This document shows positions 6,553-8,379 of a stretch of DNA of 8,379 nt, one piece after another (position 1 is the stretch's first letter; each line of letters starts with the position of its first letter). The translations under genes and the position numbers were made by a program. This DNA is from Desulfobacterales bacterium CG23_combo_of_CG06-09_8_20_14_all_51_8. Its GTDB lineage: Bacteria > Desulfobacterota > Desulfobacteria > Desulfobacterales > Desulfosalsimonadaceae. A model generated the notes under the pieces. The model worked only from the letters and a program-made list of their open reading frames with translations. It was not told the DNA's origin and made no database searches. The DNA is taken from the NCBI GenBank assembly GCA_002772195.1, contig PCSG01000398.1, positions 1-8,379 of the forward strand, read 5' to 3'.

Positions 6553-6610
6553 ATGGTTCCGCCATGGCCCGGTAAAATCAGTCGGAGATTTCCGGCCATG
6601 GCTGAACCAT
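6553..6610. repeat. Long near-perfect hairpin between convergent genes
   Basis: Seventeen-base arms (6553-6569 and 6594-6610) pair with one mismatch around the core GCCATGGCC. The loop can fold further through AAATC and GATTT. It lies 18 bases after the HU stop and 20 bases after the activator stop on the other strand. Neither side has a T-run, so it is not a classic terminator, but it could block readthrough or protect 3' ends from both directions. Confidence 0.6.
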
Positions 6611-6626
6611 TGCGGTCAGAGGCGGT

Positions 6627-6652
6627 GGATTATATTTTATAATCCTTTTTTT
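6627..6652 (+). terminator. Probable intrinsic terminator for HU
   Basis: GGATTATA (6627-6634), a TTT loop and TATAATCC (6638-6645) are followed at once by seven Ts. The eight-base stem is AT-rich and thus weak, but the U-tract is good. It overlaps the last codons of the convergent activator gene, so HU mRNA would run slightly antisense to that gene. Confidence 0.55.
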
Positions 6653-7784
6653 CAATCCCATGCTTGATCATCAGCTTGTGGAACTGGCGGGTGCTGATGC
6701 CGGCTTCCACGGAGGATTTATTGATTCTGCCCCGGTTTTTAGCCAGCAGTTCCTTGATAAACCGCCGTTCGAATTCATTCACCGCGATATGCCTGGCTTC
6801 GGCAAGGGTTAATGCCGTGTCAACGTTAAATACAGCGGATTTTTGGGCTCCGGCGAAAAATTCTGCGGGAAAGCTTTCCGGCGTCAGGACATAGGAACTT
6901 TCCAGAATAAACGCCCGTTCCATGAGATTTTCGAGCTCCCGGATGTTTCCCGGCCAGGGGTAGGTCTGCATCGCGTCAAGGACATCCGGGCGGGCGCTTT
7001 GAATGCGTTTTTGCATGGTCATATTCAATTTCCGGATAAACGTATCCACCAGCAGTGGAATGTCCTCCCGGCGGTCTCTTAAGGACGGGATTTCGATGGG
7101 AAAAACATTGAGCCGGTAATACAGGTCGTAGCGGAAAATCCCGTTATCGCACATTTTTTTTAAATCCATATTGGTGGCGGCGACAAATCGCGCATCCGTA
7201 TGGAAGATTTCTTCCCCCCCCACCCTTGAAAACGTGCCGTCCTGAAGTACCTGAAGAAGTTTGATCTGAGCCGAAGGCGTGATGGTGCTTATTTCATCCA
7301 GGAACATCGTTCCCTTGCCGGCGATTTCAAATTTTCCCAGCTTTCGCTTAAACGCACCGGTAAACGCGCCTTTTTCATGGCCGAACAATTCGCTTTCCAG
7401 AAGCGTATCGGGAATCGCGCCGCAATGGACGCTGACCAACTGGTCTTTTTCCCTGTGGCTGAGACGATGAATCAGGCTGGCGAGGACCCCCTTGCCGGTT
7501 CCGGTTTCTCCGCAGAGCAGAACGGTGGTTTTGGTCGGCGCGACAGACCGGATCTGATCGTAGACTTTTTTCATTACCGGGTTAAGTGTCTGGAATGTTT
7601 CCAGAATATCTTTATGCCAGAAGGGTCCCTGCAAATTTTCTATTTCCGAATGTTTATCTGAAATGTCCACGATAGGCTTCATCATGCCTCTGAAGGATTG
7701 ACATGTGATTGGGGGATAATGCTCACCGAATCGGGTAACGTCACTGAAAACAGAACCCGTGATTCCGTTTTCGTCTTGAATCAT
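6630..7784 (-). CDS. Sigma-54-dependent transcriptional activator (AAA+/Fis type) without sensor domain
   Basis: This is a 384-residue bacterial enhancer-binding protein counted from the ATG at 7784; the frame also allows a TTG one codon upstream and an ATG pair at 7685/7682 after AGAGG. Numbering from the TTG, the first 60 residues match no receiver, GAF, PAS or other sensor I recognise. The AAA+ domain runs about 60-300: Walker A GETGTGKG (93-100), the sigma-54-contacting GAFTGA loop (140-145), Walker B GTMFLDE (159-165), sensor I ATN (204-206), arginine-finger region FRYDLYYRLNVFP (218-230) and GNIRELEN (280-287). A Fis-type helix-turn-helix lies at about 343-378. All functional motifs are intact, so it should remodel the sigma-54 holoenzyme using ATP. 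Without a sensor it may be constitutive or controlled by a partner protein. It is convergent to HU, whose promoter looks sigma-54 dependent, so HU is a candidate target. Confidence 0.92.
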   Translation of the reverse strand: MIQDENGITGSVFSDVTRFGEHYPPITCQSFRGMMKPIVDISDKHSEIENLQGPFWHKDILETFQTLNPVMKKVYDQIRSVAPTKTTVLLCGETGTGKGVLASLIHRLSHREKDQLVSVHCGAIPDTLLESELFGHEKGAFTGAFKRKLGKFEIAGKGTMFLDEISTITPSAQIKLLQVLQDGTFSRVGGEEIFHTDARFVAATNMDLKKMCDNGIFRYDLYYRLNVFPIEIPSLRDRREDIPLLVDTFIRKLNMTMQKRIQSARPDVLDAMQTYPWPGNIRELENLMERAFILESSYVLTPESFPAEFFAGAQKSAVFNVDTALTLAEARHIAVNEFERRFIKELLAKNRGRINKSSVEAGISTRQFHKLMIKHGIEKKDYKI

Positions 7785-7804
7785 CAAAAAAATTCTTTTC
7801 CGTA

Positions 7805-7832
7805 TTTATCGAACTTCATCACTCTGTTTCAA
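7805..7832 (-). promoter_or_regulatory. Possible sigma-70 promoter of the activator gene
   Basis: On the minus strand TTGAAA (7827-7832) and GATAAA (7805-7810) are separated by 16 bases. The -35 box matches five of six consensus bases and the -10 box four. The leader would be short, about 15 bases, with a poor ribosome binding site. It lies between the upstream terminator-like hairpin and the gene. Confidence 0.4.
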
Positions 7833-7857
7833 GAAATTATTTGCTGACAGGGAAAAT

Positions 7858-7874
7858 AGGGCTGGATTTGCCCT
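7858..7874 (-). terminator. Weak terminator-like hairpin after trmJ
   Basis: AGGGC and GCCCT arms flank a seven-base loop, 43 bases after the trmJ stop. On the minus strand it is preceded by an A-run and followed by ATTTT; on the plus strand GCCCT runs into five Ts. The stem is short, so strength is doubtful, but the layout fits an intrinsic terminator isolating trmJ from the activator gene. Confidence 0.45.
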
Positions 7875-7916
7875 TTTTGCGGTTGAAAAACACCAGTAGT
7901 TCGGATTTCTGACAGC

Positions 7917-8379
7917 TTATACGTCAGCGTCCGCGGATTTTTCCTCCCCAATGTTCGGTGAAGGGTCCGGCGGATTCCCGTTTTTGCCGTCCTGGTAGCA
8001 TTTTTTTCCGTACCAGTTCACCTGGCGGCAGATTCCCCGGATGATGCTGACCTCCCTTGCCCGCAACGGAATGCGGGAAAAAAACAGCCGGAGTTTATTC
8101 ATCCAGTAATCCGGGTTGTCCGGCAGAATATAATCGATGCGCACCAGGATGTCTTTTAATTGATGGTACATGCCGTCGAGTTCATGGCGGGAGGCCAGGC
8201 GCGGCGAAAAATCCGCCGGGGGTTTCCGGTCCGCCTGGAAGATTTCGTAGCAGATGATCATCACCGCCTGGGCCAGGTTGAGGGACGAGAAATCAGCGGT
8301 GGGAATATTGATCAGGCCATGGCACAGCCGGATGTCGTCATTTGTCAATCCCCGGTCCTCCGGTCCGAAAACAATGGCG
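7917..8379 (-). CDS. trmJ: TrmJ-type tRNA (cytidine/uridine-2'-O)-methyltransferase, 5' end missing
   Basis: The frame is open at the right edge, so the N-terminus lies outside the window; 153 residues remain, about 60% of a typical 240-260-residue TrmJ. The visible part begins A-I-V-F-G-P-E-D-R-G-L-T, SpoU/SPOUT motif 2, followed by IPTADFSSLNLAQAV, motif 3, which together build the trefoil knot that binds S-adenosylmethionine. The later AREVSIIRGICRQVNWYGKK segment matches the conserved C-terminal helix of the TrmJ group. The last 20 or so residues are a variable acidic tail rich in P, N and D. TrmJ proteins 2'-O-methylate position 32 of the tRNA anticodon loop in the cytoplasm. A TTG at 8348 could be mistaken for a start, but the motif 2 residues before it show that translation begins further upstream. 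Family membership is clear; the exact tRNA targets are inferred from relatives. Confidence 0.88.
   Translation of the reverse strand, partial: AIVFGPEDRGLTNDDIRLCHGLINIPTADFSSLNLAQAVMIICYEIFQADRKPPADFSPRLASRHELDGMYHQLKDILVRIDYILPDNPDYWMNKLRLFFSRIPLRAREVSIIRGICRQVNWYGKKCYQDGKNGNPPDPSPNIGEEKSADADV

Noticed and set aside
8346..8348. TTG as the start of the methyltransferase gene
   Set aside because: The ten codons before it encode the conserved F-G-P-E-D-R-G part of SPOUT motif 2, so the gene continues off the window.

Overview
The window reads as ordinary bacterial chromosome of moderate GC, dense and mostly on the minus strand. The gene set is a full-length bifunctional glycogen debranching enzyme, a DksA/TraR-type RNA polymerase factor, an HU-type nucleoid protein, a sigma-54 activator and a TrmJ-type tRNA methyltransferase. 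Together with good -24/-12 promoter matches it suggests a Gram-negative, perhaps a Desulfobacterota (deltaproteobacterial) species. That assignment is inference from gene style, not from a marker gene. I see no mobile elements, CRISPR arrays, tRNA or rRNA genes.

Left part (1-5032): a glycogen-use pair on the minus strand. The first gene encodes a 1436-residue enzyme that joins a GH13 4-alpha-glucanotransferase half to a GH133 amylo-1,6-glucosidase half, as in eukaryotic debranching enzymes. Fifty-eight bases downstream, probably in the same operon, lies a 102-residue protein that is essentially a stand-alone CBM48 glycogen-binding domain. About 290 bases without a clear gene precede the pair.

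Middle (5033-6652): a regulatory island. A DksA/TraR-family protein and a small OB-fold-like protein run on the minus strand, and HU runs divergently on the plus strand. About 520 bases separate the DksA-like and HU starts. At both ends of that gap I find sigma-54 (-24/-12) promoter matches facing outward: a very good one for HU and a weaker one for the DksA-like gene. Between them is a cluster of inverted repeats that could hold shared activator sites.

Right part (6630-8379): convergent to HU is a sigma-54-dependent activator with intact Walker A, GAFTGA, Walker B and a Fis-type DNA-binding end, but with no recognisable sensor domain. Upstream of it, and cut by the window edge, is a TrmJ-like tRNA 2'-O-methyltransferase.

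The most interesting hypothesis is that this orphan activator controls the neighbouring HU and DksA-like genes through sigma-54, linking nucleoid structure and RNA polymerase tuning to one switch. The sequence elements are visible; the regulatory link is inference.
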